Shown piece after piece: positions 7,777 through 16,238 of a stretch of 64,000 bases of DNA. The notes under the pieces are model-generated. The model saw only the letters and a program-made list of their open reading frames with translations, was not told where the DNA came from and searched no databases. This DNA comes from Amphritea sp963669425 (GTDB lineage Bacteria; Pseudomonadota; Gammaproteobacteria; Pseudomonadales; Balneatricaceae): NCBI GenBank assembly GCA_963669425.2, contig CAXXNC010000002.1, forward strand, positions 1,736,001 to 1,800,000. Direction: 5' to 3'. Made by a program: the position numbers and the translations under genes. Each line of letters begins with the position of its first letter. Within the stretch, counting starts at the first letter, position 1.

Positions 7777-8844
7777 ATGTCTGATAAACGAGTCGAAAAC
7801 CTCAATATTGAGAGTAATACGGTACTGGTCACCCCTGACCAGCTGAAATCAAAACTGCCTCTGTCTGAATCGGCTGCGGCGTCTGTAATGGACGGTCGCC
7901 AGGTGATTAAAAACATCCTCAAAGGTGAAGATAAGCGTCTGTTCGTTGTTGTTGGCCCCTGCTCCATCCACGACACCAAAGCAGCTATCGAGTATGGCCA
8001 ACGCCTGAAAGAACTGGCAGCTCAGGTACAGGACACTCTCTATCTGGTTATGCGCGTCTATTTTGAGAAGCCTCGTACCACTGTTGGCTGGAAAGGCCTG
8101 ATCAATGACCCTCACATGAATGATTCTTTCGAGATCGAAGAAGGACTTCACATCGGTCGTGAGCTGTTACTGCAACTGGCTGAAGAAGGCCTGCCCCTGG
8201 CAACTGAAGCTCTGGATCCTATCTCACCTCAGTATCTGCAGGATCTGATCTCCTGGTCAGCGATCGGGGCGCGTACCACTGAATCCCAGACTCACCGCGA
8301 GATGTCCAGCGGTCTGTCCGGCGCAGTCGGCTTCAAAAATGGCACCGATGGTGGCCTGACCGTTGCGATTAATGCGCTGGAATCGGTTGCTCACCCGCAC
8401 AACTTCCTGGGTATCAACGAGGAAGGCCAGGTATCGATCGTTCGCACTAAAGGCAATAAGTATGGCCATGTTGTGCTGCGTGGCGGCAACGGCAAGCCAA
8501 ATTATGATTCAGTGAACGTTGCACTGTGTGAGCAGGCGCTGGATAAGGCCGGTCTGAAGAAAAACGTCATGATCGACTGCAGCCACGCCAATTCCAACAA
8601 AGATCCGGCGCTGCAGCCACTGGTAATGGAAAATGTGACCAATCAGATCATCGACGGCAACAAGTCCATCGTCGGCCTGATGATTGAGAGCAATCTGGGC
8701 TGGGGCAATCAGAAGATGACTGAAAACCCTGCCGACCTGCAATATGGCGTATCGATCACCGACGCCTGCATCGACTGGGAAACAACTGAGCGCACTCTGC
8801 TTGAGATGCACGAAAAACTGAAACCGGTTCTGTCTGAACGCTGA
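7777..8844 (+). CDS. aroF: 3-deoxy-7-phosphoheptulonate synthase, AroF (Tyr) type
   Basis: Class I alpha DAHP synthase, which condenses PEP and erythrose 4-phosphate in the first step of the shikimate pathway. The 355-residue length is usual. Motifs include VVGPCSIHD (residues 58-66, metal-binding C62), EKPRTTVGWKGLINDP and GARTTESQ. The segment LPLATEALDPISPQYL is like the tyrosine-sensitive AroF of E. coli rather than AroG, and the AroF residue N8, which I recall as important for tyrosine inhibition, aligns with N8 here without gaps. I therefore infer tyrosine sensitivity. A clear terminator follows. It is monocistronic. Confidence 0.92.
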   Translation: MSDKRVENLNIESNTVLVTPDQLKSKLPLSESAAASVMDGRQVIKNILKGEDKRLFVVVGPCSIHDTKAAIEYGQRLKELAAQVQDTLYLVMRVYFEKPRTTVGWKGLINDPHMNDSFEIEEGLHIGRELLLQLAEEGLPLATEALDPISPQYLQDLISWSAIGARTTESQTHREMSSGLSGAVGFKNGTDGGLTVAINALESVAHPHNFLGINEEGQVSIVRTKGNKYGHVVLRGGNGKPNYDSVNVALCEQALDKAGLKKNVMIDCSHANSNKDPALQPLVMENVTNQIIDGNKSIVGLMIESNLGWGNQKMTENPADLQYGVSITDACIDWETTERTLLEMHEKLKPVLSER

Positions 8845-8860
8845 GTTGATTGAAACTTAA

Positions 8861-8886
8861 AAGGAGCCTGCATGGCTCCTTTTTTA
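8861..8886 (+). terminator. rho-independent terminator of aroF
   Basis: Stem AGGAGCC / GGCTCCT with a TGCAT loop, followed by six Ts, 17 bases after the aroF stop. Confidence 0.9.
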
Positions 8887-8987
8887 TTGCCGTTTGCCCA
8901 CCATCTGGCGTGTAAATATTTCAAAACGGTAATAAAACTACATTCACACTATCATTTAGTCGATATTAACCCCTGTATGAAGGTAAT

Positions 8988-9021
8988 TTGCTTCAGCATT
9001 GGTAGTTTTTTGACGTATAAT
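8988..9021 (+). promoter_or_regulatory. probable promoter of icd
   Basis: A perfect TATAAT at 9016-9021 followed by a GC-rich GCGCGCGC discriminator region lies about 110 bases before the icd start. No good -35 hexamer is found at 17 bp; TTGCTT at 8988-8993 is at a longer distance, and the T-rich tract before the -10 could act as an UP-like element. The leader to the ATG is therefore about 100 nt. Confidence 0.45.
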
Positions 9022-9128
9022 GCGCGCGCGGAAACAAAACGCCGGGGACGCCATCAGGACTATTCGGGTCAGGCTACAGCAATGTGCAGACAGTTCTCCG
9101 GCTATCAGCCGAAACACAAGGGGATACA

Positions 9129-11357
9129 ATGACTACAACTAATCAAACTATCTACTGGACCCTTACCGACGAAGCACCATCACTGGCGACCTGTTCTTTC
9201 CTTCCTATCGTAAGAACATTCACCAATGCTGCTGGTATCGACGTTAAGATCAGCGACATCTCTCTGGCGGGCCGCGTACTGGCCGCTTTCCCCGATAATC
9301 TGAGCGATGAGCAGAAAGTAGAAGACGGTCTGGCGTTTCTGGGTCAACTGACTCAGGATCCAAAAGCAAACATCGTTAAACTGCCAAACATCTCTGCTTC
9401 CATTCCTCAGCTGAAAGCCTGTATTGCCGAGCTGAAATCTCAGGGTTACGACATCCCTGAATATCCGGAAGATCCTCAGAATGATACTGACGCTGACGTT
9501 CAGGCTCGTTACTCCAAGATCCTGGGTTCTGCTGTAAACCCTGTACTGCGTGAAGGTAACTCTGACCGTCGTGCTCCTGGTGCTGTAAAAGCTTACGCAC
9601 GCAAATTCCCTCACTCTATGGGTAAGTGGAGCAAGGCCTCTCAGACTCACGCTGACTATATGCGCAGCGGTGACTTCCACTCCAGCGAACAGTCCATCAC
9701 TATGGCTGAAGCCGGCGACGTACGTATCGAGTACGTTGATGCACAGGGCAACGTAGAAGTTAAAAAAGAACTGAGCCTGGAACAGGGCGAAGTACTGGAT
9801 GCGATGCGCATGAGCTGCGCAGCGCTGCGTGACTTCTTCGAAGAGTCTCTGCAGGATGCTAAAGAAACCGGCGTGATGTGGTCTCTGCACGTAAAAGCGA
9901 CCATGATGAAGGTTTCTCACCCTATCGTATTCGGTCACGCTGTGACTGTTTTCTACAAAGAACTGTTCGAGAAACACGGCGAACTGTTTGACCAGCTGGG
10001 TGTAAACCCGAACAACGGTATCGGTAGCGTATACGATAAGATCGCTTCTCTGCCACGCTCTAAGCGCGAAGAGATCGAAGAAGACATCTACAAGTGCTAC
10101 GAGCACCGTCCAAAACTGGCAATGGTAGATTCCTCTAAAGGTATCACCAACCTGCACGTTCCATCCGACGTTATCGTTGATGCATCAATGCCTGCAATGA
10201 TCCGTAGCGGCGGTAAGATGTGGGATGCCAACGGTCAGACTGATGACACTAAAGCGGTTATGCCGGAATCCACTTACGCACGTATCTATCAGGAGATGAT
10301 TAACTTCTGTAAGACCAATGGTGCGTTTGATCCGACTACCATGGGCACAGTTCCAAACGTAGGCCTGATGGCTAAGAAAGCCGAAGAATACGGTTCTCAC
10401 GACAAGACTTACGAGTGTGAGCCAGGTGTGATGCGTGTTGTTGATGCCAACGGTAACGTGCTGATGCAGCACGACGTTGAGAAAGGCGATATCTGGCGTG
10501 CATGCCAGACCAAAGATGAGCCGGTACGTGACTGGGTTAAACTGGGTGTAACCCGTGCCCGCCAGTCTGCTACCCCTGCTATCTTCTGGCTGGATCCTGA
10601 GCGTGCTCACGATATGGAACTGAAGAAGAAGGTAGAAACCTACCTGAAAGAACACGACACTGACGGCCTGGACATCCACATCATGTCCTACGTTGAAGCA
10701 ATCCGCTTCTCTATGGAGCGTCAGCTGCGTGGCATGGACACTATCTCCGTAACCGGTAACGTACTGCGCGACTACCTGACCGACCTGTTCCCGATCATGG
10801 AACTGGGTACTTCTGCGAAGATGCTGTCTATCGTACCAATGCTGAAAGGCGGCGGTATGTACGAGACCGGTGCTGGCGGTTCTGCACCTAAGCACGTACA
10901 GCAGGTTGAAGAAGAGAACCACCTGCGCTGGGATTCCCTGGGTGAATTCCTGGCACTGGCAGTTTCTCTGGAAGACTTCGGTATCAAGCAGGGTAACCAG
11001 CGTGCAGCTGTTCTGGCCAAAACTCTGGATGCCGCTACCGGCAAACTGCTGGAAGAGAACAAATCTCCTTCCCGTAAGACCGGCGAACTGGATAACCGTG
11101 GCAGCCACTTCTACCTGGGTATGTACTGGGCACAGGAAGTTGCAGCACAGACTGAAGATGCCGAGCTGGCAGCACAGTTTGCAGGTCTGGCGAAAACTCT
11201 GACTGAAAACGAAGAGACAATCGTTAACGAGCTGGCCGAAGTACAGGGCCGCCCGGCAGAGCTGGATGGTTACTATCACGCTAAACGCGAAACCGTTAAA
11301 AAGGTTATGCGTCCAAGCGCTACTCTGAACGGCGCTCTGGCTAACGCTAACGCGTAA
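9129..11357 (+). CDS. icd: NADP-dependent isocitrate dehydrogenase, monomeric type
   Basis: A 742-residue enzyme of the monomeric IDH class (about 80 kDa), converting isocitrate to 2-oxoglutarate with NADP in the TCA cycle. It is unrelated in sequence to the roughly 45-kDa dimeric Icd of E. coli. Recognisable segments are IYWTLTDEAPSLATCSFLPI at the N-terminus, HADYMRSGDFHSSEQS, MKVSHPIVFGHAV, and the RGSHFYLGMYWAQEVA block near the C-terminus. The frame is open to 9084 but the ATG at 9129, preceded by AAGGGGATACA, matches the family start. Its codon use is strikingly uniform, as expected of a highly expressed gene. A strong terminator follows. The aconitase genes lie 8 kb downstream. Confidence 0.96.
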   Translation: MTTTNQTIYWTLTDEAPSLATCSFLPIVRTFTNAAGIDVKISDISLAGRVLAAFPDNLSDEQKVEDGLAFLGQLTQDPKANIVKLPNISASIPQLKACIAELKSQGYDIPEYPEDPQNDTDADVQARYSKILGSAVNPVLREGNSDRRAPGAVKAYARKFPHSMGKWSKASQTHADYMRSGDFHSSEQSITMAEAGDVRIEYVDAQGNVEVKKELSLEQGEVLDAMRMSCAALRDFFEESLQDAKETGVMWSLHVKATMMKVSHPIVFGHAVTVFYKELFEKHGELFDQLGVNPNNGIGSVYDKIASLPRSKREEIEEDIYKCYEHRPKLAMVDSSKGITNLHVPSDVIVDASMPAMIRSGGKMWDANGQTDDTKAVMPESTYARIYQEMINFCKTNGAFDPTTMGTVPNVGLMAKKAEEYGSHDKTYECEPGVMRVVDANGNVLMQHDVEKGDIWRACQTKDEPVRDWVKLGVTRARQSATPAIFWLDPERAHDMELKKKVETYLKEHDTDGLDIHIMSYVEAIRFSMERQLRGMDTISVTGNVLRDYLTDLFPIMELGTSAKMLSIVPMLKGGGMYETGAGGSAPKHVQQVEEENHLRWDSLGEFLALAVSLEDFGIKQGNQRAAVLAKTLDAATGKLLEENKSPSRKTGELDNRGSHFYLGMYWAQEVAAQTEDAELAAQFAGLAKTLTENEETIVNELAEVQGRPAELDGYYHAKRETVKKVMRPSATLNGALANANA

Positions 11358-11369
11358 CTCTGAGAGCTG

Positions 11370-11406
11370 AAAAAACCCGGACTAGGTAACTGCTCCGGGT
11401 TTTTTA
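11370..11406 (+). terminator. rho-independent terminator of icd
   Basis: Stem AACCCGGA / TCCGGGTT with a 12-base loop, preceded by As and followed by Ts, so it can serve both icd and the convergent ndh gene. Confidence 0.9.
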
Positions 11407-11416
11407 TTGCCTGCGA

Positions 11417-12706
11417 TTAATGCAACTTCATCTTAGGCTTTACCGTACTGCTGATCTTTTGTGCCAGCATCACTGCACCAGCCTTTAACCAGCCATGTAT
11501 AGCTATCTGATGCATTCTGTACAGCGAGATATACACTAAACGGGCGATACGCCCCTCAACAAACATCGAGCCCGCCGTCAGATTCCCCATGAGGCTACCC
11601 ACTGTACTGTAGCGACTCAGATTAACCAGTGAGCCATGATCCTTATATACATAAGCTTTAAGCGGCTTCTGCTGGCGTTCGCGCTGAATATTCTCACAGA
11701 CAAGACTAGCCATCTGATGAGCCGACTGTGCCCGTGGAGGCACCCAACTGCCATCCGCCTGCTGGCAGGCGCAGCAATCACCTAATACATACACTGAATC
11801 CGAGACGGTACTCTGAAGCGTTTCTTTAACCAGAATCTGACCATTGCGACTGGTTTCAAAGAGGCCTGTCTGAGCGATAAAGTCCGGCGCTTTTACGCCC
11901 GCTGCCCAGACCATCAGATCAGCTTCGATCCGCTCGCCCTCATTAGCAAGGAAGCCCTGCTCATCGGCGCCGGTAACCCGCTGCTGCTCGCGAATATTAA
12001 CACCCAAGCGACGCAGCTCCTGTCGGGCTGCAAACGCTATCCTGTCAGGCAATGCCGGCAGAATTCGTGGTCCGGCTTCAATCAACTCAATCCTGAGCCG
12101 ATCCGCCGACATCTCGGGCATGCCGTACACTTTCAGAAGATCTGCAACATGATTGAGCTCAGCAGCAAGCTCAACACCGGTTGCACCACCGCCAACAATG
12201 GCCAGCTTAAGCACCGAGTCTCTGGACTGCTGATTAATCTTCAGAAACTGATTCAGCAACGCCTGATGGAATCGCTCTGCCTGTCTGTGCGAGTCAAGGA
12301 AGAAGCTGTGCTCAGCAACCCCAGACGTGCCGAAATCATTACTGACACTGCCAACTGCCATGACCAGAGTATCAAACGCCAGATCCCGCTCAGGCAACAC
12401 CTCACGGCCCTGCTCATCCAGTAGCGCCTGCAGCCGGATTCGCTTTCCGACAAGATCCAGATCAACCATCGTGCCCAGCTGAAACTGATAAAAGTGCGAG
12501 GCCGCATGAGCCCGGTACACCACTCCATCAGTATTGATATCCAGCGAACCCGTCGCCACTTCATGCAGCAACGGCTTCCAGATATGTGTGCGGTTCCTGT
12601 CGACCAGAATAACTCTGGCCTTATTCTTTTTACCCAGCTTGTGTCCTAACTGTGTTGCCAGCTCAAGACCACCGGCCCCTCCTCCTACAATTACAATGGT
12701 TTGCAT
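11417..12706 (-). CDS. ndh: type II NADH dehydrogenase (NDH-2)
   Basis: A 429-residue flavoprotein that oxidises NADH and reduces quinone without proton pumping, bound peripherally to the inner membrane. Two dinucleotide-binding folds are visible: IVIVGGGAGGLELA at residues 4-17 (FAD) and LAIVGGGATGVELAAEL in the middle (NADH). The second FAD contact is the YVLGDCCAC segment and the C-terminal part (YISLYRMHQIAIHGWLKAG) is the amphipathic membrane-binding region. The ATG has GAGGG at good spacing. It is convergent with icd. Upstream lies the left flank of the IS1182-type element, about 225 bases from the start codon, so its own promoter region is probably intact. Confidence 0.9.
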   Translation of the reverse strand: MQTIVIVGGGAGGLELATQLGHKLGKKNKARVILVDRNRTHIWKPLLHEVATGSLDINTDGVVYRAHAASHFYQFQLGTMVDLDLVGKRIRLQALLDEQGREVLPERDLAFDTLVMAVGSVSNDFGTSGVAEHSFFLDSHRQAERFHQALLNQFLKINQQSRDSVLKLAIVGGGATGVELAAELNHVADLLKVYGMPEMSADRLRIELIEAGPRILPALPDRIAFAARQELRRLGVNIREQQRVTGADEQGFLANEGERIEADLMVWAAGVKAPDFIAQTGLFETSRNGQILVKETLQSTVSDSVYVLGDCCACQQADGSWVPPRAQSAHQMASLVCENIQRERQQKPLKAYVYKDHGSLVNLSRYSTVGSLMGNLTAGSMFVEGRIARLVYISLYRMHQIAIHGWLKAGAVMLAQKISSTVKPKMKLH

Positions 12707-12974
12707 GATTAACCCTCAAAATATAGTCAGGTTAACGCCCTGCCATTCAGGACACTAACCTGACCTATCTTGTAATGGGCTACAGCCATCCGACGAGCCT
12801 GTCCGGCTGACTCAACTCAATTATAAAAAGTTATATGAAACCAGAGCATAGAACACTAGACCCGAAAGCGTATAGACTTTGGTAGTAAAAAAAAGATAGC
12901 CATTTCTGAAAGACAAAAAAACGCGCCAGAAGAGGCTGTGTAAAAACAGCTTTAATTGAGCGGTTTTGATTATC

Positions 12975-13010
12975 AAGAGCCCTGCGTTAGCGGGGCTCTT
13001 TGCTTTTCAA
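12975..13010 (+). terminator. hairpin at the left end of the IS (terminator-like)
   Basis: Stem AAGAGCCCTGC / GCGGGGCTCTT (11 bp with one T-G pair, loop GTTA), then TTTGCTTTT on the + strand. It lies just downstream of the transposase stop and also faces transcription entering the IS from the left. Confidence 0.7.
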
Positions 13011-13025
13011 GTGATCAATTAATCA

Positions 13026-14441
13026 TTATGCCCGCACCTGAAGCAGTCCGAGCAATCGTTCCGCCCCTATATGGTTCATTAACCGCGTCAGGTTATAAGC
13101 CAGCACGCTTAACCCCATTTCTGCATCCGCACCGTTTTTTCCCCAACAACTGAAGCGTCGCAACCCCATCATCTGTTTTATATGCCCGAAGGGACGCTCT
13201 ACCGTCGCTGCCCGTGTTTTCATTAAACCGGGATCATCATCTATCCGTTTCTGACTCCGCTCTAATGCATCTTCATAAAAGTGGCGACTGATCCAGCGCT
13301 GTTTGGCGCTTGTGCAGCGAGACTGCTGAGGACAGGTGTCGCAGCCAACGCGGGTATACTGATACAACTTCTTTGCTGTGTTTTTCGTCTTCTGCGTCAG
13401 GATCTGGCCTGCCGGACAGGCGTACTGATTCTTCTCTGCATCATAGCGGAAGTCGCTCTTCTGATAGTGATCTTTTTTCGGATTGCTGGAACGGTTAGTC
13501 GGTACATTCGGCGTGATATCTGACTCTTCACAGGCCGCTAATTGTTCACCATTGGAGTAGCCTGCATCGGCGAGTATCTCCAATGCCTTTGCCTTCAGTT
13601 CCGTTTTAACGGCTTTGGCCATCGGCTCCAGCTGGCGATTATCTGAGCCTTGATCGGTGATGTCGTAATGCACGATCAGCCCCGTGTTTGTTTCAACCGC
13701 TGTCTGGACATTGTAGCCGACCACGATCCCGTCCCGGCCTGAACGCATACGCCGGGCTTCGGGCTCTGTCTCACAGCAGTGCTTTGCTCCGGTATCCGCC
13801 ATTGTCTGAGCACCCGCGTTCAGCGCTCTTTGCCGGTTCTGCAACTGCTTTAACGCTTTCTGGATATCCCCCCGGTTTTGCGTGTCGTCCTGCTCTGAGG
13901 CTTTAAGCTGTTTAAGATAGTCGTCGATGCGATACTCAAGATGGCGTTGAAGTTTACTTAGTTGCTCGGACTTATAGGTTTTATCCATACTCGCAGCGGC
14001 TTTAAACTTGCTGCCATCAATGGCTACAATGCGGCCATCGAGCAAATCTGCCTCCCGGCAAAAACGGATAAAGGCACGGCAGGCTTGCCTTATCGCATGA
14101 CTGTTCTGCTGCCGGAAGTTGGCCAGTGTTTTAAAGTCCGGCGCCAGGCGTTTCAGCAGCCAGACCACTTCCAGATTGCGATGGCACTCTTTTTCAAGTC
14201 GGCGGGTACTGCGCAGCTGATTGAGGTAACCGTACAGATAGAGCTTGAGCAGATCACCGGGATGGTAGGGTTTACGGCCTGTTGTTTTGGTTTGGGCATA
14301 AGTAAACCCCAGCGCCGCCATATCGAGCTGATCAACGTAGGCATCAATAATGCGTACGGGGTTATCAGCACTGACATAGTCATCCAGTCTTTCAGGGAAC
14401 AGCGTACTTTGCTGCCGGGACTCACCTTGTATATGACGCAT
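13026..14441 (-). CDS. IS1182-family transposase
   Basis: DDE transposase of about 471 residues from the ATG at 14441 (MRHIQGESRQQSTLFPERL); an in-frame ATG at 14456 would add five residues but lies inside a hairpin stem. Typical IS1182 features are the N-terminal DYVSADNPVRIIDAYVD region, the HPGDLLKLYLYGYLNQLRS block, catalytic acidic residues in IVAIDGSKFKA, EILADAGYSNGE and VERPFGHIKQMMGL, and a cysteine cluster CDTCPQQSRC. No frameshift or stop interrupts it. It lacks a good Shine-Dalgarno sequence, which together with the leader hairpin suggests low expression. Confidence 0.93.
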   Translation of the reverse strand: MRHIQGESRQQSTLFPERLDDYVSADNPVRIIDAYVDQLDMAALGFTYAQTKTTGRKPYHPGDLLKLYLYGYLNQLRSTRRLEKECHRNLEVVWLLKRLAPDFKTLANFRQQNSHAIRQACRAFIRFCREADLLDGRIVAIDGSKFKAAASMDKTYKSEQLSKLQRHLEYRIDDYLKQLKASEQDDTQNRGDIQKALKQLQNRQRALNAGAQTMADTGAKHCCETEPEARRMRSGRDGIVVGYNVQTAVETNTGLIVHYDITDQGSDNRQLEPMAKAVKTELKAKALEILADAGYSNGEQLAACEESDITPNVPTNRSSNPKKDHYQKSDFRYDAEKNQYACPAGQILTQKTKNTAKKLYQYTRVGCDTCPQQSRCTSAKQRWISRHFYEDALERSQKRIDDDPGLMKTRAATVERPFGHIKQMMGLRRFSCWGKNGADAEMGLSVLAYNLTRLMNHIGAERLLGLLQVRA

Positions 14442-14442
14442 A

Positions 14443-14476
14443 AAAAATACCCGCATAAATGTATGCGGGTATTTTT
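14443..14476 (-). promoter_or_regulatory. hairpin in the transposase leader (terminator/attenuator-like)
   Basis: A perfect 15-bp inverted repeat (14443-14457 with 14462-14476, four-base loop) ends in six Ts when read leftward, directly before the transposase ATG at 14441. It has the form of a rho-independent terminator placed between the right end of the IS and its gene. It should block transcription entering from the PhnD-like operon and would also fold up the start region in any read-through RNA. Confidence 0.8.
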
Positions 14477-14538
14477 ACCGATTATGAGGCGTTTTTACAC
14501 AGCCTCAGAAGGCGCGTTTTTTCATGAAAGCTGCAAAG

Positions 14539-15285
14539 CTAATCAATCAACGTATCGATCAGGTCAATCATGAACTCTGTCTGCTCAGAATCCATTGGCT
14601 CCCAACTACTGAAGCCCATGCTTTCCAATACGCCCTGGCCTTTATCATTCTCATGCATAGTCAGCAGAGCCGCCTGAATTGCCGGAATATGATCGGCCAT
14701 TCTCGGACCAACCAGTAAGGTATGGTGAACTACGCTGATCTGGCTACTCACCAGAACACGCATCTTTGAGCGAATCAGTTCTGACAACTCATCATAAGCC
14801 TCTTTCAGAAAGAAGCCCGCATCTGCACTATTATTCAGAAGATTCTTAGCCACCACCACATAACTGGCGTATTCGCTGATCTCAGTATTACCTTTATCGA
14901 GATCTGCAGATTCGAGCATGATCATACCCATGGTATGAACATCCGGATCATCTGTAGTTGCAATTCGACTGCCCGGCAACAGATCCTCCACCGTCTGAAA
15001 TGCTGACTCAGCATTCACAGCGATAACAGTTTCATCAGCCTTATTCGCCGGTCGGGCAATAGCCTGAAATCCCAGCTCGCGCACCAGCATCGACGCATCA
15101 TAGGGGTTAGCGTAGATCAGATCGAACTTGTCCGCCTGAATATCATTACGCTGCTCATCGAAGCTGTCATACAGCTCAAGATGGATACCGGTATCCAGTT
15201 GACGTTGCAGCCAGGTATTAAAAAAATACCAGCCGGAGATATGGTCAGGCGCAAAATCAGGGCTGACCGTCAGATTGAAAGTCAT
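14539..15285 (-). CDS. PhnD-like (PF12974-type) substrate-binding domain protein without signal peptide
   Basis: A 248-residue protein of the phosphate/phosphite/phosphonate periplasmic-binding fold. Visible features are TFNLTVSPDFAPDHISGWYFFNTWLQRQL at the start, DKFDLIYANPYDASMLVRELGFQ, and VHTMGMIMLESADLD. True transporter subunits are exported; this one begins MTFNLTVSPDF directly, with no signal peptide, lipobox or membrane helix, and no ABC permease or ATPase is nearby. I infer a cytosolic ligand-binding protein acting in signalling. Start ATG has a good GAGGAG site and lies 5 bases after the PAS gene, so the two are probably translationally linked. It is the last gene of the operon. 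Confidence 0.75.
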   Translation of the reverse strand: MTFNLTVSPDFAPDHISGWYFFNTWLQRQLDTGIHLELYDSFDEQRNDIQADKFDLIYANPYDASMLVRELGFQAIARPANKADETVIAVNAESAFQTVEDLLPGSRIATTDDPDVHTMGMIMLESADLDKGNTEISEYASYVVVAKNLLNNSADAGFFLKEAYDELSELIRSKMRVLVSSQISVVHHTLLVGPRMADHIPAIQAALLTMHENDKGQGVLESMGFSSWEPMDSEQTEFMIDLIDTLID

Positions 15286-15290
15286 AGATG

Positions 15291-15761
15291 TTACTCCTCA
15301 GCCAGCAAGGTTGCATACAGCGCTTCACTTTCAGCTATTTTGCTGCGTGAAGGCTTGCGTCGCACCGAGGTATATCCCACCAGCTTACCGTTACGGATGT
15401 TGGGGATCACCGTGGCTTTAACCCAGTAGTAGGAACCATCCTTACGCAGGTTTTTGACATATCCATGCCACTTTGTACCCTGCTCAATGGTATCCCACAG
15501 CCCTTTGAAAGCGACCGCCGGCATATCCGGGTGTCGGAGAATGTAATGATTTGTACCGATCAGCTCCTCTTCGGAATAACCGGACATATCGATAAACGCC
15601 TGATTGGCGTGAGTGATAATCCCTTCCGGATCAGTACGGGATACAATCAACTTGCCATCCGGGTATGGTACTTCCCGATCAACAATTTCCGCTACACGAG
15701 ACGTACCGTCGAAGTATTTAATTTCGACGGTACGGACCTCACCTGTATCTAATTCTGACAT
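15291..15761 (-). CDS. single-domain PAS protein (Aer-like PAS)
   Basis: A 156-residue cytosolic protein that is almost entirely one PAS domain (about residues 35-130): LIVSRTDPEGIITHANQAFIDMSGYSEEEL, then HYILRHPDMPAVAFKGLWDTI and a WHGYVKNLRKDGSYYWVKATVIP strand pair. The pattern is close to the FAD-binding PAS domain of the aerotaxis receptor Aer, so redox or oxygen sensing is possible, but no kinase, cyclase or chemotaxis output domain is attached. It must act by protein contact, presumably with other products of this operon. Start ATG has AGGTTAA upstream. It is 57 bases downstream of the roadblock gene. Confidence 0.8.
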   Translation of the reverse strand: MSELDTGEVRTVEIKYFDGTSRVAEIVDREVPYPDGKLIVSRTDPEGIITHANQAFIDMSGYSEEELIGTNHYILRHPDMPAVAFKGLWDTIEQGTKWHGYVKNLRKDGSYYWVKATVIPNIRNGKLVGYTSVRRKPSRSKIAESEALYATLLAEE

Positions 15762-15818
15762 TTAACCTGCCTTAATTTCCCGCAGACTGCATCTCAGCAG
15801 CCAGAAACGGAAAATAAC

Positions 15819-16181
15819 TCAGAGAATCTTACCGATCGCTTCAGCAGCACGCTTAACATCCAGGAAGATCAGACCCAGACGTGCGTTTGGCTTCGCAACC
15901 ACCGTCAGCACAGAATCCTGATTCGCATGTGTCATCAGGATATAACCTTCATCACCCTTAACAAGTACCTGTTCAAGATCACCCCGCGCCAGCTCCTTAG
16001 CGGTGCGCTCACCTAAAGACAGCATTGCAGCACTCATGGCACCTACACGGTCTTCATCCATACCGGATGGCAACAATGCCGCAATCATCAGACCATCCGT
16101 AGAAATCACTGCGGAGGCTTCGATGTCAGCCGATGTACCATTGAGATCACTCAGAATTGAGGTAAGCATCTCAGAACGCAT
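15819..16181 (-). CDS. roadblock/LC7 domain protein
   Basis: A 120-residue protein made of one roadblock/LC7 domain: MLTSILSDLNGTSADIEASAVISTDGLMIAALLPSG, then DRVGAMSAAMLSLGERTAKEL and YILMTHANQDSVLTVVAKPNARLGLIFLDV. Bacterial roadblock proteins (MglB type) dimerise and often regulate small Ras-like GTPases; none is encoded here. The ATG at 16181 has an excellent AAGGAG site eight bases upstream, preferred over the in-frame ATG at 16187. It lies 57 bases downstream of the roadblock-like 211-residue gene and upstream of the PAS gene, within the same leftward cluster. Confidence 0.85.
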   Translation of the reverse strand: MRSEMLTSILSDLNGTSADIEASAVISTDGLMIAALLPSGMDEDRVGAMSAAMLSLGERTAKELARGDLEQVLVKGDEGYILMTHANQDSVLTVVAKPNARLGLIFLDVKRAAEAIGKIL

Positions 16182-16238
16182 AAACAACTCCTTCCTTATG
16201 CTGCTCCCGGACCGGGAGCATATTTATAACCGTTATAA

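Larger units (their letters stand above)
12932..14506. mobile_element. IS1182-family insertion sequence, apparently intact
   Basis: A 1575-bp element bounded by perfect 16-bp inverted repeats GAGGCTGTGTAAAAAC (12932-12947) and its complement (14491-14506). It is flanked by a 4-bp direct repeat AGAA (12928-12931 and 14507-14510), which I read as the target duplication. It carries one transposase gene and a hairpin near each end. Length and transposase type fit IS1182. The perfect ends, matching target repeats and open transposase frame suggest a recent, possibly active copy. Confidence 0.93.
12915..14522 (-). terminator. rho-independent terminator split by the IS1182-type insertion
   Basis: The bases on either side of the IS rebuild a perfect terminator once the element and one AGAA copy are removed: arm AAAAAAACGCGCC at 12915-12927, loop AGAA, arm GGCGCGTTTTTT at 14511-14522. 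Read leftward it starts 17 bases after the stop of the PhnD-like gene, so it was the terminator of that operon. In the present sequence the two arms are about 1.58 kb apart. Confidence 0.9.

Noticed and set aside
9180..11279. Two long antisense frames (325 and 364 residues) inside icd
   Set aside because: Biased codon use of the highly expressed icd gene leaves few stops on the other strand; the translations look like no known protein.
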